Shown here piece by piece: positions 17,715 to 25,191 of a DNA stretch of 64,000 nt. The stretch is from positions 1-64,000 of the forward strand of contig CAYJKL010000004.1 of assembly GCA_964370755.1 (NCBI GenBank). Reading direction: 5' to 3'. The stretch comes from CAKOSP01 sp964370755. GTDB lineage: Bacteria; Bacillota_I; Bacilli_A; RF39; UBA660. The notes under the pieces were generated by a model, which had not been told where the DNA came from, made no database searches, and saw only the letters and a list, made by a program, of their open reading frames with translations. The translations under genes and the position numbers were made by a program. Each line of letters begins with the position of its first letter. Position 1 is the first letter of the stretch.

Positions 17715-19721
17715 TTAGTTATTGTAATAATATATTATTTGAACATCTGAAAAATTTCCATCTAATTTGAGGTAACTATCTATTTTTGTCAAATCTATGC
17801 TATCTTTAGTATCGTTTAAAAACTTAATTATGTCATTATATTCTGTTGTCTCAAAATATATTTCTTCAGTCTTTGGATTTATAATTGTAAATGGTTTATC
17901 AATATCTACTACTATTCCAGGTGTGCTTATTAGTCCGTTTACTGAGTATGTTGGAATTATTTCTGCTATATCTTCTGTAATATCCTTTAACACTTCTGTT
18001 AATTCTTCTGAACCAACACTTGATTCATAATATAGTTTTTCCCCCTCATCATTTTCGCTTGCAAAATTTTTTAAAAAAGATGAGTTTACAGAATCACCAA
18101 GTCCAATAGTATATAATTTATTTATATATTCACTTTTTAAAGTATCAGCTTCTGTAGTACCATCATTTGAAGATCCATCACTTAAGAATATTACAAAAGA
18201 GTTTTCTTTATTAAATTCTTCTGGAGCTCCTTTTATTACATTTATTGCTTCTGACAACCCACTAGAAAAACTTGTTCCTCCTGATGCATTCATGTCATTT
18301 ACTATATCGATTACATCATTTTTATCTTCTAAATATTCTCCTGCGGTATGAGCTGAAGAGGAGAATATAACTACAGAAAATATAGTTCCTGGTACATAAT
18401 CCGTATTATCCATCAATACTTTTACTGCATTTTGTAAAGCATCTAGACCTCTTCCAGCCATACTTCCTGAATCATCTAGCACAAATACAATATGGGATTT
18501 TCCAACAGTATTCATATTGTCTTCGTTATATTTAATTAAATTTATACTACGGTCATTAAAATTATATTTTGCAGTAAGCGTTATATTTTCAGTTATGTCT
18601 TTTGAACTTACGTCTTTTGAACTTGTAATTTTGTTTCCTAATTCATCATACCATCCATCAAATGTATATCCGTTTTTTTGTGGTATTGAAAGTGGTATAT
18701 TTGGATCATTTTTATCAAATAATTTTGTTTCATCTTCAAATTGAGGATTGTCATAAATTATAGTTATTTTTCCTATATCCATTTCGCTTTTATATTTGTT
18801 TCCAACATTATCTATTGCGCATAAATACTGAATTCCTGTAGTGGTTACACTTATGCTTGATGGTAGTGTATCATTTTCATTAAATGTACAGTCTTCATCT
18901 CCTAATTTATAACTTTTAAGTCCTGAACCTACATCAGATACTTTTATTTCTAGTTCTTGAGTTTCGTCAGTGCTTATTTTTTTTGATGTTACTATAGGAG
19001 CTGCTTTATCCACTCTAATTCTAGAATCTGTTACAAACTGATAATCTTTTTCTTCGTGTGTATATTCTAAAGTTACATAAAAATATGCGTCTAATACATC
19101 CGTAGGCATTTCAAAAGTTATTTTTTTTCCATTTTCTAAACTTTCTGTATTCATGTAATATCCATGGTCACTATACCAAGTTAGTTTTACGTTTGTCGCG
19201 GTATTTAAATGCTCATTTATCTCTGTTCGATTTATTTCTAAATTAAGTTCATTTAATGTTCCGAGCCAATTTTCACATTCTTTTCCATCACATTTTATTT
19301 TTATATCATCTTCTTTTGCTTCAAAATATTCGCATGAAAAATCCAAATCTTTACTTTCAATTTCGTCTTCATTTTCTAAAGTTACTATGTACTCTCCGTC
19401 TTTATATTCTATTTTATACATTAAACAATTTAATTTTTTTGAATTATCTCTTGGGTCATATATAAAACCATCTGAGTCATCAGCTATAATGTAACCGCCT
19501 TTAATTAGTTCATCAATTGTTACGTATGTTATTTTAGATGTAGCATTTTCAAAAGCAAAAGTTTTAGCTTTACTTTCAATATTCGTAAGTATATTTGTTA
19601 GCTGGTTATCTTCTATATCTCTTTTTATGCTAAGAAATGAACTCGCTGCTATACTAACTATAATAGCAAGCACAATTATTACCGCTAGTAGTTCTGTTAG
19701 TGTAAATCCTTTATTATTCAT
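17715..19721 (-). CDS. Modular type IV prepilin with von Willebrand A domain
   Basis: 668 residues. The N-terminus is a canonical type IV prepilin leader and helix: MNNKG, cleavage before Phe, FTLTE with Glu5, then a hydrophobic stalk to about residue 28. Next come a pilin-like region with several Cys (to about 170), an Ig-like region (about 235-320), an InlB-type repeat 'GYTFDGWYDE' (about 355), and a VWA domain (about 408-590) with a complete MIDAS: DDSGS (about 414), Thr in GGTSF and Asp in LSDGS. VWA domains with MIDAS bind ligands through a metal. This plan matches modular minor pilins that carry adhesive domains at pilus tips. No assembly genes of the classical type IVa kind are adjacent. 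Confidence 0.85.
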   Translation of the reverse strand: MNNKGFTLTELLAVIIVLAIIVSIAASSFLSIKRDIEDNQLTNILTNIESKAKTFAFENATSKITYVTIDELIKGGYIIADDSDGFIYDPRDNSKKLNCLMYKIEYKDGEYIVTLENEDEIESKDLDFSCEYFEAKEDDIKIKCDGKECENWLGTLNELNLEINRTEINEHLNTATNVKLTWYSDHGYYMNTESLENGKKITFEMPTDVLDAYFYVTLEYTHEEKDYQFVTDSRIRVDKAAPIVTSKKISTDETQELEIKVSDVGSGLKSYKLGDEDCTFNENDTLPSSISVTTTGIQYLCAIDNVGNKYKSEMDIGKITIIYDNPQFEDETKLFDKNDPNIPLSIPQKNGYTFDGWYDELGNKITSSKDVSSKDITENITLTAKYNFNDRSINLIKYNEDNMNTVGKSHIVFVLDDSGSMAGRGLDALQNAVKVLMDNTDYVPGTIFSVVIFSSSAHTAGEYLEDKNDVIDIVNDMNASGGTSFSSGLSEAINVIKGAPEEFNKENSFVIFLSDGSSNDGTTEADTLKSEYINKLYTIGLGDSVNSSFLKNFASENDEGEKLYYESSVGSEELTEVLKDITEDIAEIIPTYSVNGLISTPGIVVDIDKPFTIINPKTEEIYFETTEYNDIIKFLNDTKDSIDLTKIDSYLKLDGNFSDVQIIYYYNN

Positions 19722-19774
19722 ATTTTTATTCCTTTATTATATATAAATAATACCTTATTTTTGACTTTTTTTCA

Positions 19775-19803
19775 ATAAAAAAATTAGTTTTCACTAATTT
19801 TTC
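19775..19803 (-). terminator. Terminator of the CotY/Z-like gene
   Basis: Stem AAATTAGT / ACTAATTT (19781-19788 with 19793-19800), four-base loop and T-run on the minus strand, directly after the stop codon. Confidence 0.8.
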
Positions 19804-20240
19804 TAACAAACGCATTCAACGTATGTATCTGTTAAACACCTTAAAGAACATAAACAGTCTGTATTCATAGTGAAGAAAGATGTTGTTGCTACATAAGGAT
19901 TTAAGCTAGTTGTATCTGGATTTGGAATAAGCACTCTAAATGTTGCACAGTTACAATCTATTTTTTCTACTCTAAATACTGATGAGCAGTCAGAAGTTAT
20001 TCCTTGTCCTCCGCAGTCTGTAGTTGTATCCTTAGAAACAGGCATTGACCATGGTGTTCCATTGCCACAGCATGTATATAACATTACCGGTCTAGTATTA
20101 CATACTAAACAGTTTGGACCTCCACCTAGTAGTGGTCTATCACAAGTGTCCATACAGTTTTCTGGACAAGCATTTTCTTGAAGCACTAAGATTACATTTA
20201 AGATATCTGTAATACAGCTTGAATTTTTTGTATCGTTCAT
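19803..20240 (-). CDS. CotY/CotZ-family Cys-rich spore coat protein
   Basis: 145 residues with 17 Cys. The start 'SCITDILNVILVLQE' with 'CPENCMDTCDRPLLGGG' follows the CotY/CotZ pattern (C-I-x-D-V-L, then CPTxC, then PLLGG). These proteins form the disulfide-linked outer coat/exosporium crust in Bacillus. It is a single-gene unit with its own terminator. Together with the two CotF-like genes it suggests that this lineage makes spores or kept coat-like proteins for another surface layer. Confidence 0.8.
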   Translation of the reverse strand: MNDTKNSSCITDILNVILVLQENACPENCMDTCDRPLLGGGPNCLVCNTRPVMLYTCCGNGTPWSMPVSKDTTTDCGGQGITSDCSSVFRVEKIDCNCATFRVLIPNPDTTSLNPYVATTSFFTMNTDCLCSLRCLTDTYVECVC

Positions 20241-20376
20241 AATTTCACCCTTTCATATATTTCATTAGTAATTTATGTGAAGTTTTTACTTTTGTGATGG
20301 TGCTTTACTATTAATTTTATATTTATTGTTTTTTTTTAGACTAAAATGTAGTATAATTATTTTAGGTGATATGAAA

Positions 20377-20694
20377 ATGGAAATATGGTTACAATATATA
20401 ATAATAGGTTTTATCTTAGTTATAATTACTTTAGTAATTGCTAAACTTAATAAAAAAGGCTTTGATGTTGAGGCAAATAAGCTTATTACATATTTAGGTG
20501 GAAAAGATAATATAGTTAATGCTGAAGTTAATGTTAGTAGAATAAGAGTTATTTTAAAAGATGTTTCTAAAGCAGATAAAGAAGCTATTCAAAAACTTGG
20601 AGCTAAAGGTGTTGTAGAAATTGATAATCAGCTTAAAATCATTTTTGATAAAAAAGCTAAGTCATTTAAAAAATATATCGAAGATTTAATCTAA
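20377..20694 (+). CDS. Membrane-anchored PTS EIIB-like domain lacking the catalytic Cys
   Basis: 105 residues from the ATG at 20377, chosen because AGGTGAT lies 8 bases upstream; an ATG at 20371 is too close to it. One membrane helix (about 4-23) is followed by a glucose-type EIIB fold: 'ITYLGGKDNIVNAEV', 'SRIRVILKD', 'KLGAKGVVE', 'LKIIFD'. In active EIIB the residue before I/V-T/S-R-L-R is the phosphorylated Cys; here the segment reads VNVSRIRV, so the Cys is Asn. It cannot pass phosphate as a PTS component. A structural or regulatory role is likely but unknown. Confidence 0.75.
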   Translation: MEIWLQYIIIGFILVIITLVIAKLNKKGFDVEANKLITYLGGKDNIVNAEVNVSRIRVILKDVSKADKEAIQKLGAKGVVEIDNQLKIIFDKKAKSFKKYIEDLI

Positions 20695-20708
20695 GATATA
20701 TTTTTTTT
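20671..20708 (+). terminator. Terminator of the EIIB-like gene
   Basis: Stem AAATATATC / GATATATTT (20671-20679 with 20695-20703) ending in a run of eight T. The left arm is inside the last codons of the gene. Confidence 0.55.
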
Positions 20709-20997
20709 ATGCAAGTTCAATGTCTAGAATGTCTGATATTTTTATTTTTTCACCTTCAAATGTGAGCAAATAATTTCCAACTCTACCTACTATTACTTTT
20801 TCAAGAGTTTCACTATTTTTAATTATTCTAACTTTTTTCTTATAAATGTAACTACTTGAAGCAAAAATATCTTTTATCTTCATTGATAAATTTCTTTTGT
20901 CCATATTTCTATTATTATTTTTTGTTGTGCACTCACGCTGAAAATTATCAAACTCTTTGTCTATTGGATTTACATATACATTTGGTAAATCTTTCAT
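20707..20997 (-). CDS. Small protein of unknown function
   Basis: 96 residues from the ATG at 20997, preceded by AAAGGG; an in-frame GTG at 21006 overlaps that site. The C-terminal half looks like a small beta-rich domain: 'YKKKVRIIKNSETLEKVIVGRVGNYLLTFEGEKIKISDI', split by turns. There is no signal peptide or membrane segment. It is divergent from the FtsW/RodA gene. I do not recognise it; because of its coat-gene neighbours it could be sporulation-related, which is a guess. Confidence 0.55.
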   Translation of the reverse strand: MKDLPNVYVNPIDKEFDNFQRECTTKNNNRNMDKRNLSMKIKDIFASSSYIYKKKVRIIKNSETLEKVIVGRVGNYLLTFEGEKIKISDILDIELA

Positions 20998-21056
20998 AAT
21001 TATCACCCTTTGTATAATTTATGTTAAAATTAGGTATTTTGTACCATAATAATAGT

Positions 21057-22118
21057 ATGAATGTAAAAAAGGAAATAAAAATACTGTTTTTTATTTTTAT
21101 TATAATGATTTTTAGTTTACTAAATATGTTTAATGCATCAGTTACTAATGATCTTTATAGTGATTATTTTATAAAACAATTAGTTTGGTATGTAATAGGT
21201 TTTATATGTTTTTTTGTAATGTTTAAAATTAATTTTAAAACTGTATTTAAACTTAGTTTTTTTCTTTATTTATTTAGTATTTTGCTACTTATTTTAGTAC
21301 TTATTTTTGGTGTAGAAGTAAATGGCGCTAAAGCATGGTTTGATTTTAAGTTTTTTTCTTTTCAGCCAAGTGAGTTCACGAAACTTTCTTTAGCTTTATA
21401 TTTAACTTATATTACAAATGAATATAATAAAAGTAATAAAATAAATGATTTTTTATTTATTGTCAAATTATCTATTTTGACATTAATACCTTCAATATTA
21501 GTGTTTATCGAACCTGATACTGGTGCTATTATTTTTTATTTAATAATTTTATTTGTTTGTTTGGTAAACTCAAAGATAAACAAAAAGTGGTTATTACTTA
21601 TTCTTGCTTTGGTTTTAGTAGTTTTAGCTGCATTTAGTTATTTATTTTTTTTTCAAAGTGATCTATTAATAGATTTAATAGGTACTACTTTTTTTTATAG
21701 AGTTGATAGACTTATTAACTTTGGTGATAATTATCAAATTGTAAACGCACTTACTTTAATTGGGTCTAGTGGTTTATTTGGAAGCGGTCTTTATATGAGT
21801 TCTTTATATGTACCAGAGGCTCCAACAGATTTTATATTTGCTTATAATATTGGTAATTTTGGACTATTAGGTTTTAGTATAGTTACACTTTCATATCTAA
21901 TTTTAAATATTTTTCTTATAACAAATGTAAAACAAGCAACTAATAAATTGCTTGCTTATATCTTTATTTCATTATTTATTTTTCAACAATTATATAATAT
22001 TTTAATGAATATTGGACTTTTACCTATAATGGGTATTCCTCTTCCATTTTTATCTTATGGTGGAACTAGTTTAGTTATTTATTTTGTATTCTTATCTTTT
22101 TACTTTAAATCTACTTAA
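21057..22118 (+). CDS. FtsW/RodA/SpoVE-family cell-wall polymerase
   Basis: About 353 residues with ten predicted membrane segments. Family motifs are 'WFDFKFFSFQPSEFTKLSLAL' (here broken by me after 'QPSE'), the Asp-containing loop 'FIEPDTGA' and 'GIPLPFLSYGGTSL' near the C-terminus. SEDS proteins polymerise peptidoglycan glycan strands with a partner class b PBP. No PBP gene is adjacent, so FtsW, RodA and SpoVE cannot be told apart. The start is uncertain: ATG at 21057 gives the usual N-terminus, but there is no clear ribosome binding site; an ATG at 21021 is the alternative. Confidence 0.85.
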   Translation: MNVKKEIKILFFIFIIMIFSLLNMFNASVTNDLYSDYFIKQLVWYVIGFICFFVMFKINFKTVFKLSFFLYLFSILLLILVLIFGVEVNGAKAWFDFKFFSFQPSEFTKLSLALYLTYITNEYNKSNKINDFLFIVKLSILTLIPSILVFIEPDTGAIIFYLIILFVCLVNSKINKKWLLLILALVLVVLAAFSYLFFFQSDLLIDLIGTTFFYRVDRLINFGDNYQIVNALTLIGSSGLFGSGLYMSSLYVPEAPTDFIFAYNIGNFGLLGFSIVTLSYLILNIFLITNVKQATNKLLAYIFISLFIFQQLYNILMNIGLLPIMGIPLPFLSYGGTSLVIYFVFLSFYFKST

Positions 22119-22351
22119 TATGTTGGATAATAATAACTATAGCTTTGGTATCCGTATGGTCTTGGTGGATAGGCTTGCGCTGGTGGATATACGTAAACTG
22201 GTCTTGGCCTTGCTACAGATGCTACTGCTCCTCCTGCAAGTGCTCCAAATAAAAATGGTGCTGCTAAAAAGAATCTATCCCCTTCACCTTGTTTGTAACT
22301 CATTTTGTTAATATTATTATATTTCATGTAAGGATTGTATGTTTGATTCAT
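22115..22351 (-). CDS. Small Tyr/Pro-rich protein with one hydrophobic segment
   Basis: 78 residues: a polar Tyr/Asn-rich start, a Gly/Ala-rich hydrophobic core (about 27-47), then a tail rich in Pro and Tyr ending 'YSYYYPTY'. A strong AGGAGG precedes the ATG, which supports it as a real gene although it is short. The site lies in the right arm of the tyrS terminator (22354-22396). The Tyr-rich composition recalls coat or surface proteins that are cross-linked, but the family is not recognised. Confidence 0.6.
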   Translation of the reverse strand: MNQTYNPYMKYNNINKMSYKQGEGDRFFLAAPFLFGALAGGAVASVARPRPVYVYPPAQAYPPRPYGYQSYSYYYPTY

Positions 22352-22353
22352 AA

Positions 22354-22396
22354 AAAAATCCTCCTTTCTTTATAATATATGAAAGTGAGGATTTTT
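22354..22396 (-). terminator. tyrS terminator overlapping the next gene's ribosome binding site
   Basis: Minus-strand stem AAAAATCCTC...GAGGATTTTT extended by CTTTC/GAAAG, then seven T and at once the ATG of the gene at 22115-22351. The right arm contains AGGAGG. The 12-base loop carries TATTATA, which could serve as a -10 for the small gene. Confidence 0.75.
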
Positions 22397-22398
22397 AC

Positions 22399-23634
22399 TT
22401 AGTTGTAAATGCCTAGATAGAAGTTTTTCTTTCCTTTTTTTATTACTATTACTTTGTTTTCAATAGAGTTTTCTGCTTTTATTATTTCATCATAATTAGT
22501 TACTTTTACATTGTTAATTGAAACTGCTCCAGCTTCAATCATTTCTCTTGCTTCTCTTTTTGATGAACAGATACTATATTTAACAAGTAACTCATTAATA
22601 ACAAGTTCTTTTTCTTCAATGTTTATTTTTTTAACACCTGAAAGTGAATTTAATATTTCGTTTGCTGTTAATTTGAAAATATTTTCAGTAAACAAACATT
22701 CACTTACTTTTTTTGCACTTTCGTAATCTTCTTTACTATGAATTTCACTTATAATTTCTTTTGCAAGTGTTTTTTGTGCTAATCTATTTTCTGGCGCTTT
22801 TAGATGCTCTTTTTCAATGTCTTCTATTTCTTCTTTACTTAAGAAAGTATACACTTTAAGATAATTTATAATCATTGAATCATCAAAATTTAGTAAGTAT
22901 TGGTACATTTCATAACTTGATGTTTTGTTTTTATCAAGCCACATTGCATTACCTTCTGACTTACCTATTTTATTTCCATTTTTATCTAGTATTAATGGCA
23001 TTGTAAAACCGTATGCTTCCTTATCATGTTTTTTTCTAATAAGCTCTATACCTGCTGTGATGTTACCCCACTGGTCAGACCCAGCTGCTTGCACAGTACA
23101 ACCTTTAGTTTGGTATAAATATTCAAAATCTAAAGCTTGCATTATCATGTAAGAAAATTCAGTATATGTTATACCTGTATCTAATCTTCTTTTAATAATA
23201 TCTTTATCAAGCATGTAGTTAACACTAAAATATTTTCCATAATCTCTTAAAAAGTCTATAAAGTTTATATCTTTTGACCAGTCATAATTATTTACTACCT
23301 CTGCTTTTCCTTCTAATATTTTTGTAACTTGTGCTTTTAACCCTTCTAAATTTTTAGCAACATCTTCTTTTGATATTATACTTCTTTCACTAGATGGTCT
23401 TGGGTCTCCAATTAGCCCAGTAGCTCCTCCAATTAATAGTATTGGATTATGTCCGTGTTTTGCTAATCTTTTTGCTGTTAAAAGCGACGAATAGTGACCA
23501 ATGTGAAGACTGTCTGCTGTTGGATCCGTTCCCCAGTAAAAAGTTATTTTTCCTTCGTTTAATTCTTTTTTTAGTTCTTCTGAAGAGATATCTTTAATCA
23601 ATCCTCTCCATACTAATTCTTCATATAATTTCAT
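22399..23634 (-). CDS. tyrS: Tyrosyl-tRNA synthetase
   Basis: 411 residues, class I synthetase charging tRNA-Tyr. HIGH-type motif 'LHIGHYSSLL' (about 43), tyrosine-binding 'QAAGSDQWGNI', KMSKS-type 'KIGKSEG' (about 223) and a C-terminal S4 RNA-binding domain (about 340-400, 'KREAREMIEAGAVSINN'). It is the second gene of a T-box-controlled operon behind a HAD hydrolase (11-base gap). Length and all motifs are normal. Confidence 0.97.
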   Translation of the reverse strand: MKLYEELVWRGLIKDISSEELKKELNEGKITFYWGTDPTADSLHIGHYSSLLTAKRLAKHGHNPILLIGGATGLIGDPRPSSERSIISKEDVAKNLEGLKAQVTKILEGKAEVVNNYDWSKDINFIDFLRDYGKYFSVNYMLDKDIIKRRLDTGITYTEFSYMIMQALDFEYLYQTKGCTVQAAGSDQWGNITAGIELIRKKHDKEAYGFTMPLILDKNGNKIGKSEGNAMWLDKNKTSSYEMYQYLLNFDDSMIINYLKVYTFLSKEEIEDIEKEHLKAPENRLAQKTLAKEIISEIHSKEDYESAKKVSECLFTENIFKLTANEILNSLSGVKKINIEEKELVINELLVKYSICSSKREAREMIEAGAVSINNVKVTNYDEIIKAENSIENKVIVIKKGKKNFYLGIYN

Positions 23635-23645
23635 ATTTTCCTCCC

Positions 23646-24269
23646 TTATAAAACATTTTTTAAATCTTCTATTTTTTTAATACTCTCGTAAATGTTTTCA
23701 TTATATTCCTTTGATAAAAGTATTGCTCTCATACCTAGTTTGTGAGGCACTACTATATCACTATTCATGCTATCTCCTATTATTACACATTCTTCATAAT
23801 TATATGGACTACAAATTTTTTCAAATGTGCTTTCTAGTGGTTTTGCTCCTATTTTATCAAATCCATTTATACTTGCAAAGTATTTACTTAGATTTGCATT
23901 ATCCATTCTTGTTGTTTGCTCTTTTTCAAACCAATTTGTAAGTGCTACTAATTCATATTTTTCTTTTAAATATTCAAGTGTACTTGGTATATTTTCTTCT
24001 AGAAGTGTACTTTTACTTTCATAATAACTTAAAAATATTTTTATGTCTTCTGAAGTAAAAGTTTCATCTATATATTTTTTTATGTGATCTAGCAGTGTTT
24101 CATAATTATGATTTATATCGTTATCTATAAAATCATCTAATATTTTATATAACTCTTCTGGTGCTATATTTAATTTTTTATGAGTTAGATATTCTTTATA
24201 TGCCTCCTTTGTATCTTTTGATGATGCAAGTAGTGTGTTATCTATATCAAATATTATTCTTTTTATCAT
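23646..24269 (-). CDS. HAD-superfamily hydrolase in the tyrS operon
   Basis: 207 residues with the four HAD motifs: I 'FDIDNT' (nucleophile Asp about 8), II 'LTNW', III Lys in 'GAKPLESTF', IV 'IIGDSMNSDI'. A helical cap follows motif I. Such proteins are Mg2+-dependent phosphatases for small metabolites; the substrate is not evident. It is the first gene after the T-box leader, so it is co-regulated with tyrS by tyrosine supply, which may mean a role in amino-acid or tRNA-related metabolite clean-up. That last step is inference. Confidence 0.85.
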   Translation of the reverse strand: MIKRIIFDIDNTLLASSKDTKEAYKEYLTHKKLNIAPEELYKILDDFIDNDINHNYETLLDHIKKYIDETFTSEDIKIFLSYYESKSTLLEENIPSTLEYLKEKYELVALTNWFEKEQTTRMDNANLSKYFASINGFDKIGAKPLESTFEKICSPYNYEECVIIGDSMNSDIVVPHKLGMRAILLSKEYNENIYESIKKIEDLKNVL

Positions 24270-24284
24270 TTTTCCCTTTCCATT

Positions 24285-24422
24285 AAAAAAATCATAAACT
24301 TAGGATAAGGACGAAATTATTTTTCCGCGGTACCACCTTAATTTATGACTTGTCATACTCTTTTAGTTTTAACGAAACTTCTCCGATTTAGCTCCAGGGT
24401 TGTAAGGCCTTTCATCACTAAC
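24285..24422 (-). promoter_or_regulatory. T-box leader controlling the HAD-tyrS operon
   Basis: The minus strand carries the T-box core AAGGTGGTACCGCGG (24325-24339), the partner CGTCCTT, and a competing terminator: TCATAAATTAAGG (24336-24348) can pair with the segment at 24292-24310 before seven U. Uncharged tRNA should favour the antiterminator. A UAC (Tyr) triplet at 24402-24404 is a candidate specifier, matching tyrS. The leader from the predicted start is only about 135 nt, shorter than the usual 200-300. Confidence 0.88.
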
Positions 24423-24428
24423 ATTTAT

Positions 24429-24457
24429 ATTATATAAAATTTTTTTATAATTATCAA
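24429..24457 (-). promoter_or_regulatory. Promoter of the T-box HAD-tyrS operon
   Basis: Minus strand TTGATA, 17-base spacer, TATAAT. The predicted RNA start near 24422 is right before the leader 'AGTGATGAAAGG' segment. Confidence 0.75.
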
Positions 24458-24462
24458 TGGTT

Positions 24463-25179
24463 TTAGTCTAATTTAACATTATGATATATACTAGTTACAT
24501 CATCTATTTCATCTAATAGTCTATATAATTTTTGGAAATTTTCTAAATCTTCACCTTCTAAAACAGTTTCTTCTTTAGCAAACATTCCTACTTCATCAAA
24601 TTCATATGCTATATCTTTGTTAATAGATTCAAGTGCACTTTTAAGTTTATCATAATCTCTAGGATGAACACTTATTGTTACTATTCCATCTTCATTTTCC
24701 ATATCTACTGGATCTATGTCATTTTCAATTAATGCACTGAAAATTACTTCTTCATCTTCTTTAACTGAAACAATTGCTAAATAATCGTAATTATATGAAA
24801 CTGAGTTTGTTACTCCTAAACTTTTATTTAGTTTATTAAATGATGCTCTAACCATACCAACTGTGCGGTTTACATTATCAGTTAAAGTTTTAATAATAAG
24901 GGTTGATGAACCAGGTCCAAAACCTTCATATACTACTTCAGTATACTCATCAGTTCCTGCTCCTTTTGCTTTATCTATTGCTCTAACTATGATATCATTT
25001 GGAACTTGCTCTTTTTTAGCTTTATCAATCAATCTTCTAAGTGCGTCATTAGTTTCAGGATCTGGATTACCTTTTTTAGCTAATAAATATATTTCTTTAG
25101 CGTATGTTGTATACACTTTTCCTTTTGCTGCTCCTGTTTTTAAAATACTTGCTTTTCTTACTTCATATGCTCTTCCCAT
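24463..25179 (-). CDS. YebC/PmpR-family protein (TACO1-like)
   Basis: 238 residues, full length for the family. The start 'MGRAYEVRKASI' and 'KGKVYTTYAKEIYLLAK', with 'GFGPGSSTLIIKTLTDN' broken as three family blocks, marks the YeeN-like branch that starts MGRA rather than MAGH. Members bind DNA or ribosomes; recent work links several to relief of ribosome stalling. It lies upstream of the tyrS T-box promoter and directly follows the patatin gene (12-base gap). Confidence 0.9.
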   Translation of the reverse strand: MGRAYEVRKASILKTGAAKGKVYTTYAKEIYLLAKKGNPDPETNDALRRLIDKAKKEQVPNDIIVRAIDKAKGAGTDEYTEVVYEGFGPGSSTLIIKTLTDNVNRTVGMVRASFNKLNKSLGVTNSVSYNYDYLAIVSVKEDEEVIFSALIENDIDPVDMENEDGIVTISVHPRDYDKLKSALESINKDIAYEFDEVGMFAKEETVLEGEDLENFQKLYRLLDEIDDVTSIYHNVKLD

Positions 25180-25191
25180 AATTACCTCCTG

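Noticed and set aside
22084..22311. 75-residue plus-strand ORF at the end of the FtsW/RodA gene
   Set aside because: It overlaps the end of that gene and the opposite Tyr/Pro-rich gene, and has no ribosome binding site.
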